This document shows, piece by piece, positions 37,442-45,630 of a DNA stretch of 64,000 nt. This DNA is from JAAETI01 sp964195945 (GTDB lineage Bacteria > Actinomycetota > Acidimicrobiia > Spongiisociales > UBA5794): contig CAXMRC010000091.1 of NCBI GenBank assembly GCA_964195945.1, positions 1 through 64,000 on the forward strand, read 5' to 3'. The stretch's first letter is position 1. Each line of letters starts with the position of its first letter. Both the position numbers and the translations under genes were made by a program. The notes under the pieces were generated by a model. That model did not search any database. It saw nothing but the letters and a program-made list of their open reading frames with translations, and was not told the origin of the DNA.

Positions 37442-39094
37442 GTGGCTCCGAGTGGTGTGCTCAACGTCGAAATCTGGGCCGTTGGCCTGATCGCGATCGC
37501 GGCCGCGGTTGCCGTGATCGCGAGGCTATTCAAGGCACCGTTCACAGTGTTGCTCGTGGTTGCCGGTCTCGTTATGGCGGTGACAACCCAGGCCGACGTA
37601 ACGCTTTCTAAGGATTTGATCCTCGGTGTGTTCGTTCCGCCGCTTGTGTTCGAGGCGACGATGCATCTGCCGTGGCGCCGGCTCCGCAAAGACCTTGCCT
37701 CCATTCTGACCCTGGCGATCGGCGGGACGCTGATCGGCACGTTCGTGGTCGGCGCAATCGTACGTCAGCTCTTGGGCGTTCCCTGGCCTGCTGCGCTGGC
37801 GTTTGGGGCGCTGATATCGGCGACCGACCCGGTTGCGGTCATCGCCCTGTTCCGCAGTCTCGGCGTCAGCAAGCGCCTCACAACCTTGGTCGAGGGGGAG
37901 AGCCTCTTCAATGACGGTGTCGCCATAGTCGTCTTCAATCTGGCGGTGGCGGCCGGAGCGGTCGACGCCGCTGCTTTCAGCCTCGGCGGCGCTGTTGGCG
38001 ACTTCATCATCGTTGCGTTTGGAGGCCTCGCCGTCGGGGTCGTTCTTGGGTACGTCGTTTCCAATGTCATCTTGAGGAACCTCGATGACCACCTCGTCGA
38101 GACTGCGGTGACCGTGGCGCTTGCGTTTGGCTCATACCTGATCGCCGAGGAGTTCGGCCTACTCATCGGGGAGGAGGGACTCCACCTCAGCGGAATCCTG
38201 GCAGTTGTCGCGGCGGGTTTGGTTGTTGGCGATATCGGGTTGCGCAACACTTCGCCTCCAACGCGGCTCACTCTGGAGAACTTCTGGGAGTTCCTTTCCT
38301 TCACAGTGAACTCGTTTGTGTTTCTGCTCATCGGGTTGCGTATCGACGTGCGTGACCTCGGTGCGCATCTCGACTTCGTTGCCGTGGCAGTGGTAGCCAT
38401 TCTCGTTGCTCGAGCTGTGATTATCTACGGGACGATGACGGTGCAGAACCGAATCAGAGCCACCGCACACGTGCCGACGTCTTATCAGCACGTCTTGTAC
38501 TGGGGTGGCCTACGTGGTGCGGTCAGCTTGGCGCTGGCGTTGACACTGTCGAGTTCCTTCGACAAAGGGGTTGCCGACACTCTCGAGCTGGCAACCTTTG
38601 GAGTTGTGTTGTTCACGCTGCTGGTCCAGGGGACGACGATCAACGGTCTCATCCGGCGGTTGGGTCTTGGGAAGCGATCTGATGCTGTCGTTGAGCAGCA
38701 GCGCCACCAAGCCGCGATCTATAGCAAGCGTGCGGGCAGGGCTGAGATGGAACGACTACGTCGTGAGGGTCTTGTTCTGCCGCAGCTGTGGGCATCGCTG
38801 GACGAGAAGTATGACGACGAAATCCGGAGGGATCGTTCGTCGCTCGATGTGCACTTCCAGCGCAACCCGGGATTGGAAACCGCCATGTTCCTGCAAGCCC
38901 GTGCCGATGCGCTCAACGCCGAGCGCAGTGCAGTGCTCGATGTCGCACGACGGGGACTTGTAAGCAGCGAGATTGCGGAAGAGTTCTCGAATGATCTGGC
39001 ACATCGCCTGGCTGCCCTCGAGTTCCTGCGATCCCGCCTTGGAGTTGCTCAGGAAATCGAAACCGAACCTGAGCCGCTGGAGGATGCCGAATGA
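37442..39094 (+). CDS. CPA1 family Na+/H+ antiporter
   Basis: 550 residues from the chosen GTG. About 12 transmembrane helices with the family motifs 'ALISATDPVAVIALF' (Asp pair of transport) and 'VEGESLFNDGVAIVVF' (ND motif), followed by a hydrophilic C-terminal tail of about 130 residues as in NhaP/NhaG. The start is uncertain: GTG 37442, TTG 37412 and ATG 37331 (inside the xdh gene) are all possible; 37442 puts the first helix just after the N-terminus without overlapping xdh. Confidence 0.88.
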   Translation: MAPSGVLNVEIWAVGLIAIAAAVAVIARLFKAPFTVLLVVAGLVMAVTTQADVTLSKDLILGVFVPPLVFEATMHLPWRRLRKDLASILTLAIGGTLIGTFVVGAIVRQLLGVPWPAALAFGALISATDPVAVIALFRSLGVSKRLTTLVEGESLFNDGVAIVVFNLAVAAGAVDAAAFSLGGAVGDFIIVAFGGLAVGVVLGYVVSNVILRNLDDHLVETAVTVALAFGSYLIAEEFGLLIGEEGLHLSGILAVVAAGLVVGDIGLRNTSPPTRLTLENFWEFLSFTVNSFVFLLIGLRIDVRDLGAHLDFVAVAVVAILVARAVIIYGTMTVQNRIRATAHVPTSYQHVLYWGGLRGAVSLALALTLSSSFDKGVADTLELATFGVVLFTLLVQGTTINGLIRRLGLGKRSDAVVEQQRHQAAIYSKRAGRAEMERLRREGLVLPQLWASLDEKYDDEIRRDRSSLDVHFQRNPGLETAMFLQARADALNAERSAVLDVARRGLVSSEIAEEFSNDLAHRLAALEFLRSRLGVAQEIETEPEPLEDAE

Positions 39095-39537
39095 AGGGCA
39101 TAGTTTGCGCTACCAACGCCGGCGAAGATTCCCGGGCTGTCCACATGGCCGCTTTTCGCAGGGCTCTTGAAGAAGAGACGAACGTCATCTTTCTCCATGT
39201 GATCGGTGGGTCAGATTTTGACGAGCAACCCGTTCGGATGCAGCGCGCCATAGTGGAGGAGTTGGACTGGCTGCTGCACGCTCTGATTCGGGTAGCGCGG
39301 GATCGATCCCAGGCAGCGGAGGTCGCGTCTGAAGTGGTGCTCCGTACTGGATCTCCGCGCGATGAGATCCTTGCTTTCCTGGTGGAAGCACCGCCGACGG
39401 CGCTGCTGATCGGGGTACCGCGTGATGGCGATGCCAGCATCTTTGCCGGCCAGACATTCGACGATTTCGTGGCAGAGCTCGAGAGCCTTGGGGTACGGGT
39501 CGAGCTGGTCTCGACCGGCACTGATGGTCGGGTATGA
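39091..39537 (+). CDS. UspA-like universal stress protein
   Basis: 148 residues with an alpha/beta Usp fold ('CATNAGEDSRAVHMAAF' start, 'VIFLHVIGGSDF'). The ATP-binding G-x2-G-x9-G-S/T motif of UspA is not clear ('LLIGVPRDGDASIF'), so nucleotide binding is doubtful. It overlaps the antiporter gene by four bases, a common pairing in which Usp domains regulate ion transporters. The stop codon lies inside a hairpin (39521-39544). Confidence 0.75.
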   Translation: MKGIVCATNAGEDSRAVHMAAFRRALEEETNVIFLHVIGGSDFDEQPVRMQRAIVEELDWLLHALIRVARDRSQAAEVASEVVLRTGSPRDEILAFLVEAPPTALLIGVPRDGDASIFAGQTFDDFVAELESLGVRVELVSTGTDGRV

Positions 39538-39680
39538 CCATCAGTCGAGGCCGATTTGGCCTTCTCGGCATGGCAAAATATGGAGGCGAAGATATGTCAG
39601 GATCCTTCCGCTTGGCTATCGTCCTCGCATAGCCTTTTGGCTAAATTCGCAGAGAAAGCTCCCGCAACTAATGCGGGAGC
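39521..39680 (+). promoter_or_regulatory. Structured leader with alternative hairpins before the solute-binding protein gene
   Basis: Successive stems: 39521-39529/39536-39544 (9 pairs, over the uspA-like stop, probably a terminator); AGGCC/GGCCT 39548-39562; GGCTAT/ATAGCC 39614-39619/39629-39634, which shares bases with TAGCC/GGCTA 39630-39634/39639-39643; and GCTCCCGCA/TGCGGGAGC 39658-39680, nine bases before the Shine-Dalgarno. The two middle stems cannot form together, which is the layout of a riboswitch or attenuator. I do not recognise a known class. Confidence 0.45.
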
Positions 39681-39696
39681 AATATATAGGAGGGTT

Positions 39697-41097
39697 ATGA
39701 AGTACCGACTTCTTGCATTGCTTGCAGCGGTTCTATTGGTCTTTACAGCGTGCTCGAGTGACGATGCCGAAGAGGTGGCGACCACGGTCGCCGACCCAGG
39801 TGGCGACGCCCCGGCCGCTGAAGTCATCGATATTGACTTTTGGGTAGCATTTTCGGACGAGGCGCGTCTTGGGTTTGCTGAGGATGCGGCCGCCGCATTC
39901 AACGGCAATCACGCTGACTACAACATCAAGGTGACCTCGTTTGCGTCCTACAACGATGCATTCGACGCTGCCGTTCTTTCGGTAGACAGCGGTGATCCAC
40001 CGGCGATGATCCACTTCTTTGAGGCTGCCACCCGGCAGGCTCTCGATGCCGTGGATGCGTCTGGCAACCCGATCTTCAAATCAGTGACCGAGGCCATCGC
40101 CGGTCGCACGGAGATTCTCGGCGAACCTGTCGTTCTCGACTCAGTTGTCTCGGCAGCTCGCAACTATTACACCGTCGACGGTTCGTTCTATTCGATGCCG
40201 TGGAACACCTCGACGACGGTGATGTTCAACAACATGGACATGCTCAACGCTGCTGGTATCACGGAGCCTCCCGCTACGTGGGGCGACGTGGAGACCGCAT
40301 GTGCTGCTGTCATGGGGCTAGCTGATGCACCGAGCGGATGTATCACCTGGCCGAACCACTCGTGGTTCGTAGAGCAAAGTCTCGGACAGCAGGGTGAGCT
40401 TCTCGCCAACGCTGACAATGGCCGCACCGGCCGGGCCACCGAGGTGTTCCTCGAGTCCGACGGCATGCTCAACTATCTCGAATGGTGGAAGGGTCTTTCA
40501 GATTCCGGCTACTACACCTACACCGGTCTGCAGCGTGATTGGGATGGAACCATGAACGCGTACCTTGCTGGTGAGGTAGCGATGCTCGTTTACTCGAGTT
40601 CGGATACAACTAAGGCTGATACGGACTCAACGTTCACGAACGTGGCGAGCTTCATGCCAAGCAATGAGAACGTCGACTACGTCGGCAATCTCATCGGTGG
40701 AGCCACCATCTGGATGCTGGACGGCATGGACACGGCGACAGAAGACGGAGCGCTTGCGTTCATGAACTTCTTCTCCAATCCCCCAAATGCTGCTGCCTGG
40801 CATCAGCTGACCGGATATGTCCCGATCACAGAAGACGCGGTTGCGTTGCTTGAGACCGAGGGTTTCTACGCAGAGAGCCCGAACAGCAAGGTCGCATCAG
40901 ACCAGCTGGCGGCTGCGCAGAACACCCCGGCTTCACTGGGAGCGCTCCTCGGAAACTTTGTCGGCATTCGTGACGTGATCACGCTTGCCATCGAAGACAT
41001 CCTCGTGAACGACCTCGATGTTGCTACTCGCATGGCTCAGGCCAATGAAGAAGCGAACAAGTCGCTCACCGAGTATGAGCAGTTGTTCGGCAACTGA
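39697..41097 (+). CDS. ABC transporter substrate-binding lipoprotein (family 1, sugar/glycerol-phosphate type)
   Basis: 466 residues. Lipoprotein signal with lipobox 'VFTAC' (Cys about 19), then an acidic linker and an extracellular binding domain of the UgpB/MalE type ('IDFWVAFSDEARLGFAEDAAAAF', 'MPWNTSTTVMFNNMDML'). ATG 39697 has TAGGAGGG upstream. Followed by two permease genes but no ATPase. The ligand could be a glycerol-phosphate, sugar or a nitrogen compound matching the ligase gene downstream. Confidence 0.92.
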   Translation: MKYRLLALLAAVLLVFTACSSDDAEEVATTVADPGGDAPAAEVIDIDFWVAFSDEARLGFAEDAAAAFNGNHADYNIKVTSFASYNDAFDAAVLSVDSGDPPAMIHFFEAATRQALDAVDASGNPIFKSVTEAIAGRTEILGEPVVLDSVVSAARNYYTVDGSFYSMPWNTSTTVMFNNMDMLNAAGITEPPATWGDVETACAAVMGLADAPSGCITWPNHSWFVEQSLGQQGELLANADNGRTGRATEVFLESDGMLNYLEWWKGLSDSGYYTYTGLQRDWDGTMNAYLAGEVAMLVYSSSDTTKADTDSTFTNVASFMPSNENVDYVGNLIGGATIWMLDGMDTATEDGALAFMNFFSNPPNAAAWHQLTGYVPITEDAVALLETEGFYAESPNSKVASDQLAAAQNTPASLGALLGNFVGIRDVITLAIEDILVNDLDVATRMAQANEEANKSLTEYEQLFGN

Positions 41098-41112
41098 TCT
41101 AACGAAACCAGC

Positions 41113-41144
41113 TTTGGGGGCGGGGCAATTGCCTCGCCCCCAAA
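41113..41144 (+). terminator. Strong hairpin between binding protein and permease genes
   Basis: TTTGGGGGCG...CGCCCCCAAA with inner GGCAA/TTGCC makes a 16-pair stem (one G-T pair) at 41113-41128/41129-41144. Probably a partial terminator or mRNA stabiliser that leaves more binding-protein message than permease message. Confidence 0.6.
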
Positions 41145-41181
41145 AAGCACCTTGTGAACACAGAATGAGATCTATACCTTC

Positions 41182-42561
41182 ATGCTGATTCTTGGCCTCG
41201 TCGTTGCCGCATTCATTGGTCCTCTCTATGTCTGGTGGAGAACCGACAATCCATCTCCTGCCCGCTACGGCATCGCTTCTACCGTTGCTGTTCTCGGCGC
41301 CGCGGTTACGCCACTGGCGATGGGTCAATGCGGTTTTGCCGCGGCAACCAGCGGCGTCGATCACCTACTTGCATACGGTTTGATGACAGGTGGAGCGTGG
41401 TTGGCGCTCATCGGCCTTCATGGTCTATTCGACCGAGCCGACGGCAAGATCAAGAAAGCAACCGAGATGACCGGCGAGATCCAAACCGGTGGCTACCGCA
41501 TGGGCTGGTGGGTGCCATGGGTCCTGTTGTCTCCCACCCTCGCCATCCTGGTGGTGTTCCTTTACGCCCCGGCCATCCAGACCTTTACGCTTTCAACTCA
41601 GCTGACTCGCCTTGGTGCACCGAAGTCGATTGATGTTTGCTTCGGCAACTTCACGGAACTGCTGATCACCGACCCGATCAAGTTGGTCGCCTACCCACTT
41701 CTCTCGATCGCAGCTATCTACGGTGCACGCCTGTGGGTCACCCGCTCCGCCGCTGGTTCATTGAGCCGGCGGGGTGCCGATATCGCTTCGGTCGGCGCCA
41801 TGCTCTCTGTCTTTGTAGCGCTGTACGCAATGTTCTCACCCGGCGGTGGCGGTCAGGTCGCTTACCGGCCGGTGTATGTAAACACGGTCATCATCTCGGT
41901 CGGCATCGTTGCCCTCGGCATGACGGGCGGACTGGCGATTGCCTATCTGGCTTTTCGTAAGATCCGTGGTGGCACCATCTACCGGACGCTGCTGATCTGG
42001 CCGTACGCTATCTCCCCAGCAGTCGCCGGTGTCCTCTTCTTCATGATCTTCGATCCAACGGTCGGGATCTTTACCTACCTGATGGACTCATGGTTCGGTA
42101 TCGACGTACCGAATTATCGAGAGCACGCAGCTCTGGCCATGATTGCCATCGTTCTGGCCAGTGCATGGAAGATCGTTGGCTACAACATCCTTTTCTACCT
42201 CGCCGGTTTGCAGACGGTTCCACTGGACCAGATCGAGGCGGCCGTGATCGATGGTGCGTCTGCCTGGCAACGCTTCAAGAAGATCGTTTTGCCCGCGTTG
42301 TCTCCGATCACCTTCTTCCTTCTTGTTACCAATCTGACTTACGCCTTCTTTGAGGTCTATGCCACCATCGACTTCATGACCAAGGGGGCTCCCGCGGGGA
42401 GAACCTCTGTGGCGATATACGAGATCATCCGCGTTGGCGTAAACAACGGCGACCTTGGCCGAGGCGCCGCCCAGTCGGTCCTTCTGTTCATCGCCGTCAT
42501 CGCGGTCACGTTGTGGCAGTTCCGAACCAGCGGCGAGCGTGTTAGCTATGGGGGATCCTGA
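41182..42561 (+). CDS. ABC transporter permease, MalF/UgpA type with N-terminal extension
   Basis: 459 residues. The first 110 residues hold three extra hydrophobic segments, unlike the usual 300-residue UgpA; the core permease follows. The EAA loop that contacts the ATPase is seen as 'EAAVIDGASAWQRFKKIVLP' (about 354-373). No Shine-Dalgarno is obvious before ATG 41182. Its stop forms TGATG with the next gene. Confidence 0.88.
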   Translation: MLILGLVVAAFIGPLYVWWRTDNPSPARYGIASTVAVLGAAVTPLAMGQCGFAAATSGVDHLLAYGLMTGGAWLALIGLHGLFDRADGKIKKATEMTGEIQTGGYRMGWWVPWVLLSPTLAILVVFLYAPAIQTFTLSTQLTRLGAPKSIDVCFGNFTELLITDPIKLVAYPLLSIAAIYGARLWVTRSAAGSLSRRGADIASVGAMLSVFVALYAMFSPGGGGQVAYRPVYVNTVIISVGIVALGMTGGLAIAYLAFRKIRGGTIYRTLLIWPYAISPAVAGVLFFMIFDPTVGIFTYLMDSWFGIDVPNYREHAALAMIAIVLASAWKIVGYNILFYLAGLQTVPLDQIEAAVIDGASAWQRFKKIVLPALSPITFFLLVTNLTYAFFEVYATIDFMTKGAPAGRTSVAIYEIIRVGVNNGDLGRGAAQSVLLFIAVIAVTLWQFRTSGERVSYGGS

Positions 42562-43409
42562 TGTCCGGTCTCAATCCAGGAGTGCAGAGGAGAGGCTTTG
42601 CCAGAGGTCGCAGTTGGCCCTACCACCTTGGCCTAACAGTCACGGCCCTGGTCATTGCGTTTCCTTTGCTTTATGCAGCACTCATCGCGACGCAGAACAA
42701 TCCCGAGATCTTCTCCTTCAAGTTCAGTCCTGGCAGTGCGCTGCAGTCGAACTTTGATGCCGTCTGGGTGAAACGGGACTTTGCCGGTGCAATGTGGAAC
42801 TCGCTGCAGATGTCTATCTGGGTGACTATCGGCAAGACGATTCTTTCGTTGCTGGCCGGTTTGGCGTTTGTCTACTTCAAGTTCCGCTTCAAGTGGATTG
42901 TCTTCTTCTTTGTGTTGATCACGCTGATGATGCCGACCGAGGTGATGATTCTCGCCATGTTCCGGATGGTGTCTGGATTCGGTTGGCAAGACACAATGAC
43001 TGCACTCGTGCTGCCATTCCTGGCCTCGGCGACGGGTGCGTTCCTGTTCCGCCAACATTTTGCGAACCTGCCGGGGTCGCTCCTCGAGGCGTCACAGATT
43101 GATGGGGCAACGCCGATCCAGTTCCTCACCAGAGTGCTCATTCCGCTGTCCTGGAACGTCATCGCAGCGCTGTTTGTGATCCAGTATGTCTATACGTGGA
43201 ACATGTTCCTGTGGCCCAGCCTGATCATCCGTGACGATTCGCGTCAGGTCGTCCAGGTCGCCCTGCAGACGCTCACCAATATCGACGGATCACTCACGTA
43301 TGGACCGTTGATGCTGGCCGCCATCATCGCATCGATACCGCCTGCGATCGTGTTCGTTCTGATGCAGAAGCCCTTCATGAGTGGATTTGCGGTTGGGCAA
43401 AGCAAGTAA
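42561..43409 (+). CDS. ABC transporter permease, MalG/UgpE type
   Basis: 282 residues, six transmembrane helices. EAA loop 'LLEASQIDGATPIQFLTRVL' (about 174-193). It forms the heterodimeric channel with the upstream permease, to which it is coupled by TGATG. No ATP-binding subunit gene follows, so a shared ATPase (MsiK-like) elsewhere in the genome must be used. Confidence 0.9.
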   Translation: MSGLNPGVQRRGFARGRSWPYHLGLTVTALVIAFPLLYAALIATQNNPEIFSFKFSPGSALQSNFDAVWVKRDFAGAMWNSLQMSIWVTIGKTILSLLAGLAFVYFKFRFKWIVFFFVLITLMMPTEVMILAMFRMVSGFGWQDTMTALVLPFLASATGAFLFRQHFANLPGSLLEASQIDGATPIQFLTRVLIPLSWNVIAALFVIQYVYTWNMFLWPSLIIRDDSRQVVQVALQTLTNIDGSLTYGPLMLAAIIASIPPAIVFVLMQKPFMSGFAVGQSK

Positions 43410-43457
43410 TCGACATCCGTCGGTCAATAGCTGCACAGGTCAAGAGGGAGAGCCACA

Positions 43458-44828
43458 ATGCGCGGAGTGATCACAGTTGACGAACTACAGGCGTTAGTCG
43501 GATCGGAGGACGTCGACACTGTTGTCGTCGCGTTCACCGATCACTACGGACGTCTCCAAGGGAAACGTTACGACGCCGAGTTCTTCCTTGATGGGGTTCA
43601 CGCAGACGGGACTCATGCCTGTAACTACTTGCTGACCGTTGACATGGAAATGGAACCAGTTCGTGGGTATGCCTATGCGAACTGGGAGAAGGGCTATGGC
43701 GACTTTCACATGGTCCCTGACCTGGGGACATTGCGTCTCGCCGATTGGCTTCCGGCGACGGCGATTGTGCTGTGCGACCTTCACGATGAACGCACCGGGG
43801 AACCAATCCCGGTGGCTCCACGGTCGATGCTCCGCAAGCAACTCGAACGTGCCGCAAGCATGGGCTACACCGCACAGGCCGCTTCCGAACTCGAGTACTT
43901 CATCTTTGAGGACAGCTACCGAACGGCGGCGACGAAAGGGTACGCAAACCTGCAGCCCGTCGGCTGGTACATCGAGGACTACCACATTCTCCAGGGGACA
44001 CGAGAGGAGCCGTACAACGGCGCCATCCGCCGTCGTCTCTCTCGATCAGGGATCCCGGTCGAGACCTCAAAAGGGGAGTGGGGGCGCGGTCAGCACGAGA
44101 TGAACATCAGATACGCCGAGACTCTCGAAATGGCCGATCGCCACGTGCTGATGAAGCAGTGCATGAAGGAGACTGCCGACGAAATGGGCATGGCGATCAC
44201 GTTCATGGCGAAACCGGATGCATCCGAGGCCGGGTCTAGTTGTCATATCCATGTGAGTCTCTGGGATGGAGACACGAATGCGTTCCCAGGGGACATCTCG
44301 TTTCCACCCCTGATGGTATCCGACGAGTTCCGCTGGTTCCTTGGTGGCTGGATGGACAAGATCACCGAGTTGATTCCGCTGTTCGCCCCGACCGTGAACT
44401 CATACAAGCGTTTTCAGGACGGATCGTGGGCACCAACCCGCATTGCGTGGAGCTATGACAACCGGGCAGCGGGCTTCCGGATTGTCGGCCACGGCCCGAG
44501 CCTGCGGATCGAATGCCGGGTTTCGGGGGCCGATGTGAACCCGTATCTGGCATATGCCGCGATGCTCGCTGCTGGTCTGGACGGGATTGAAAACAAGATC
44601 GAACCACCACCGATCTTCGAGGGCGACGTCTACGCCGCCGCAGAACTGCCGGAGGTCCCCAAGACGTTGCGGCAGGGTCTCGACTTGTTTGCCTCCAGCG
44701 AGTTTGCTGTCGAGGCGTTCGGCGCCGATGTGCACGAGCACTACCGCCACTTTTTCGAGACTGAGCTTGCGGCGTACGACAATGCGGTTACTGATTGGGA
44801 GCGGCGTCGCTACTTCGAACAGATTTAA
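43458..44828 (+). CDS. Glutamine synthetase-like gamma-glutamyl ligase (GlnA4/PuuA type)
   Basis: 456 residues. GS fold with metal-site Glu in 'ASELEYFIF' (about 143), 'GQHEMNIRYA' (about 214), His in 'SSCHIHVSLWD' (about 258) and 'NRAAGFRIVG...IECRVSGADVNPYLA'. There is no adenylylation Tyr and the ammonium-site surroundings differ from GlnA, as in PuuA, IpuC and Streptomyces GlnA3/GlnA4, which gamma-glutamylate polyamines or ethanolamine. Followed by SDR and aldehyde dehydrogenase genes with short gaps, so it probably starts an amine or amino-alcohol breakdown route. Confidence 0.85.
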   Translation: MRGVITVDELQALVGSEDVDTVVVAFTDHYGRLQGKRYDAEFFLDGVHADGTHACNYLLTVDMEMEPVRGYAYANWEKGYGDFHMVPDLGTLRLADWLPATAIVLCDLHDERTGEPIPVAPRSMLRKQLERAASMGYTAQAASELEYFIFEDSYRTAATKGYANLQPVGWYIEDYHILQGTREEPYNGAIRRRLSRSGIPVETSKGEWGRGQHEMNIRYAETLEMADRHVLMKQCMKETADEMGMAITFMAKPDASEAGSSCHIHVSLWDGDTNAFPGDISFPPLMVSDEFRWFLGGWMDKITELIPLFAPTVNSYKRFQDGSWAPTRIAWSYDNRAAGFRIVGHGPSLRIECRVSGADVNPYLAYAAMLAAGLDGIENKIEPPPIFEGDVYAAAELPEVPKTLRQGLDLFASSEFAVEAFGADVHEHYRHFFETELAAYDNAVTDWERRRYFEQI

Positions 44829-44852
44829 GAAGATAACAAAGGGAAGGTGGCC

Positions 44853-45626
44853 ATGCGGCTCGTCAACAAGGTCGCTCTGATTACCGGGGCAGGTAGCGGG
44901 ATTGGGCGGGAGACTGCGCTTCTCTTCGCTAGCGAGGGGGCCGCGATTGCGGCGGTCGATATAAACGCTACCGCTGTCGACTCCGTCGCCGCGGAGATCA
45001 ACGCTGCAGGTGGGCGCGCAATCGCAATCGTCGCCGACGTGTCCGACGCAGCGAGCTGTGAGCAGATGGTGGCTACGACTGAAGAGGAGTTTGGCAGTCT
45101 TGACGTCCTGTTCAACAACGCAGGGATCATGATGTCTGCCGACGGCGACGCCATCAGTACAGAAGAAGACGTCTGGGACAAGACGATGGAGGTCAACGCC
45201 AAAGGCGTCTACCTCGGCTGCAAGTACGGCATTCCTGCGCTGCTTCGCAGTGGCGGCGGATCCGTCATCAATACTGCATCCTTTGTTGCTGTCATGGGCG
45301 CCGCCACACCCCAGCTGGCTTACACGGCGTCAAAGGGGGCGGTGCTGGCCCTTACCCGTGAGCTCGCCGTGGTCCATGCGCGTCAGGGCATCAGGGTAAA
45401 TGCGCTGTGCCCGGGGCCGCTGCGGACCGAACTCCTCATGAGTTTTCTTGACACTGAGGAGAAGAAGCAGCGCCGGTTGGTGCACGTACCAATGGGACGC
45501 TTCGGTGAGGCCAAGGAGATGGCGCAGGCTGTGCTGTTCCTCGCATCAGACGAGTCCTCATACGTGACCGGAACTGACTTTCTCGTTGACGGCGGTCTCA
45601 CTGCCGCCTACGTAACCCCGGAGTGA
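44853..45626 (+). CDS. Short-chain dehydrogenase/reductase
   Basis: 257 residues. 'ITGAGSGIGRETA' (about 12-24), 'NNAGIMMS', and the Tyr-x3-Lys motif in 'LAYTASKGAV' (about 154-158). 'EMAQAVLFLASDESSYVTGTDFLVDGG' is the usual classical-SDR end. GGGAAGG before ATG 44853 supports this start over GTG 44847. Between the ligase and the aldehyde dehydrogenase it could oxidise a gamma-glutamylated amino alcohol to the aldehyde (inference). Confidence 0.9.
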   Translation: MRLVNKVALITGAGSGIGRETALLFASEGAAIAAVDINATAVDSVAAEINAAGGRAIAIVADVSDAASCEQMVATTEEEFGSLDVLFNNAGIMMSADGDAISTEEDVWDKTMEVNAKGVYLGCKYGIPALLRSGGGSVINTASFVAVMGAATPQLAYTASKGAVLALTRELAVVHARQGIRVNALCPGPLRTELLMSFLDTEEKKQRRLVHVPMGRFGEAKEMAQAVLFLASDESSYVTGTDFLVDGGLTAAYVTPE

Positions 45627-45630
45627 GCTT

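Noticed and set aside
39538..39696. Known riboswitch class (purine, guanidine, ZTP, glycine)
   Set aside because: Conserved core sequences of these classes are not recognisable, although the leader is structured.
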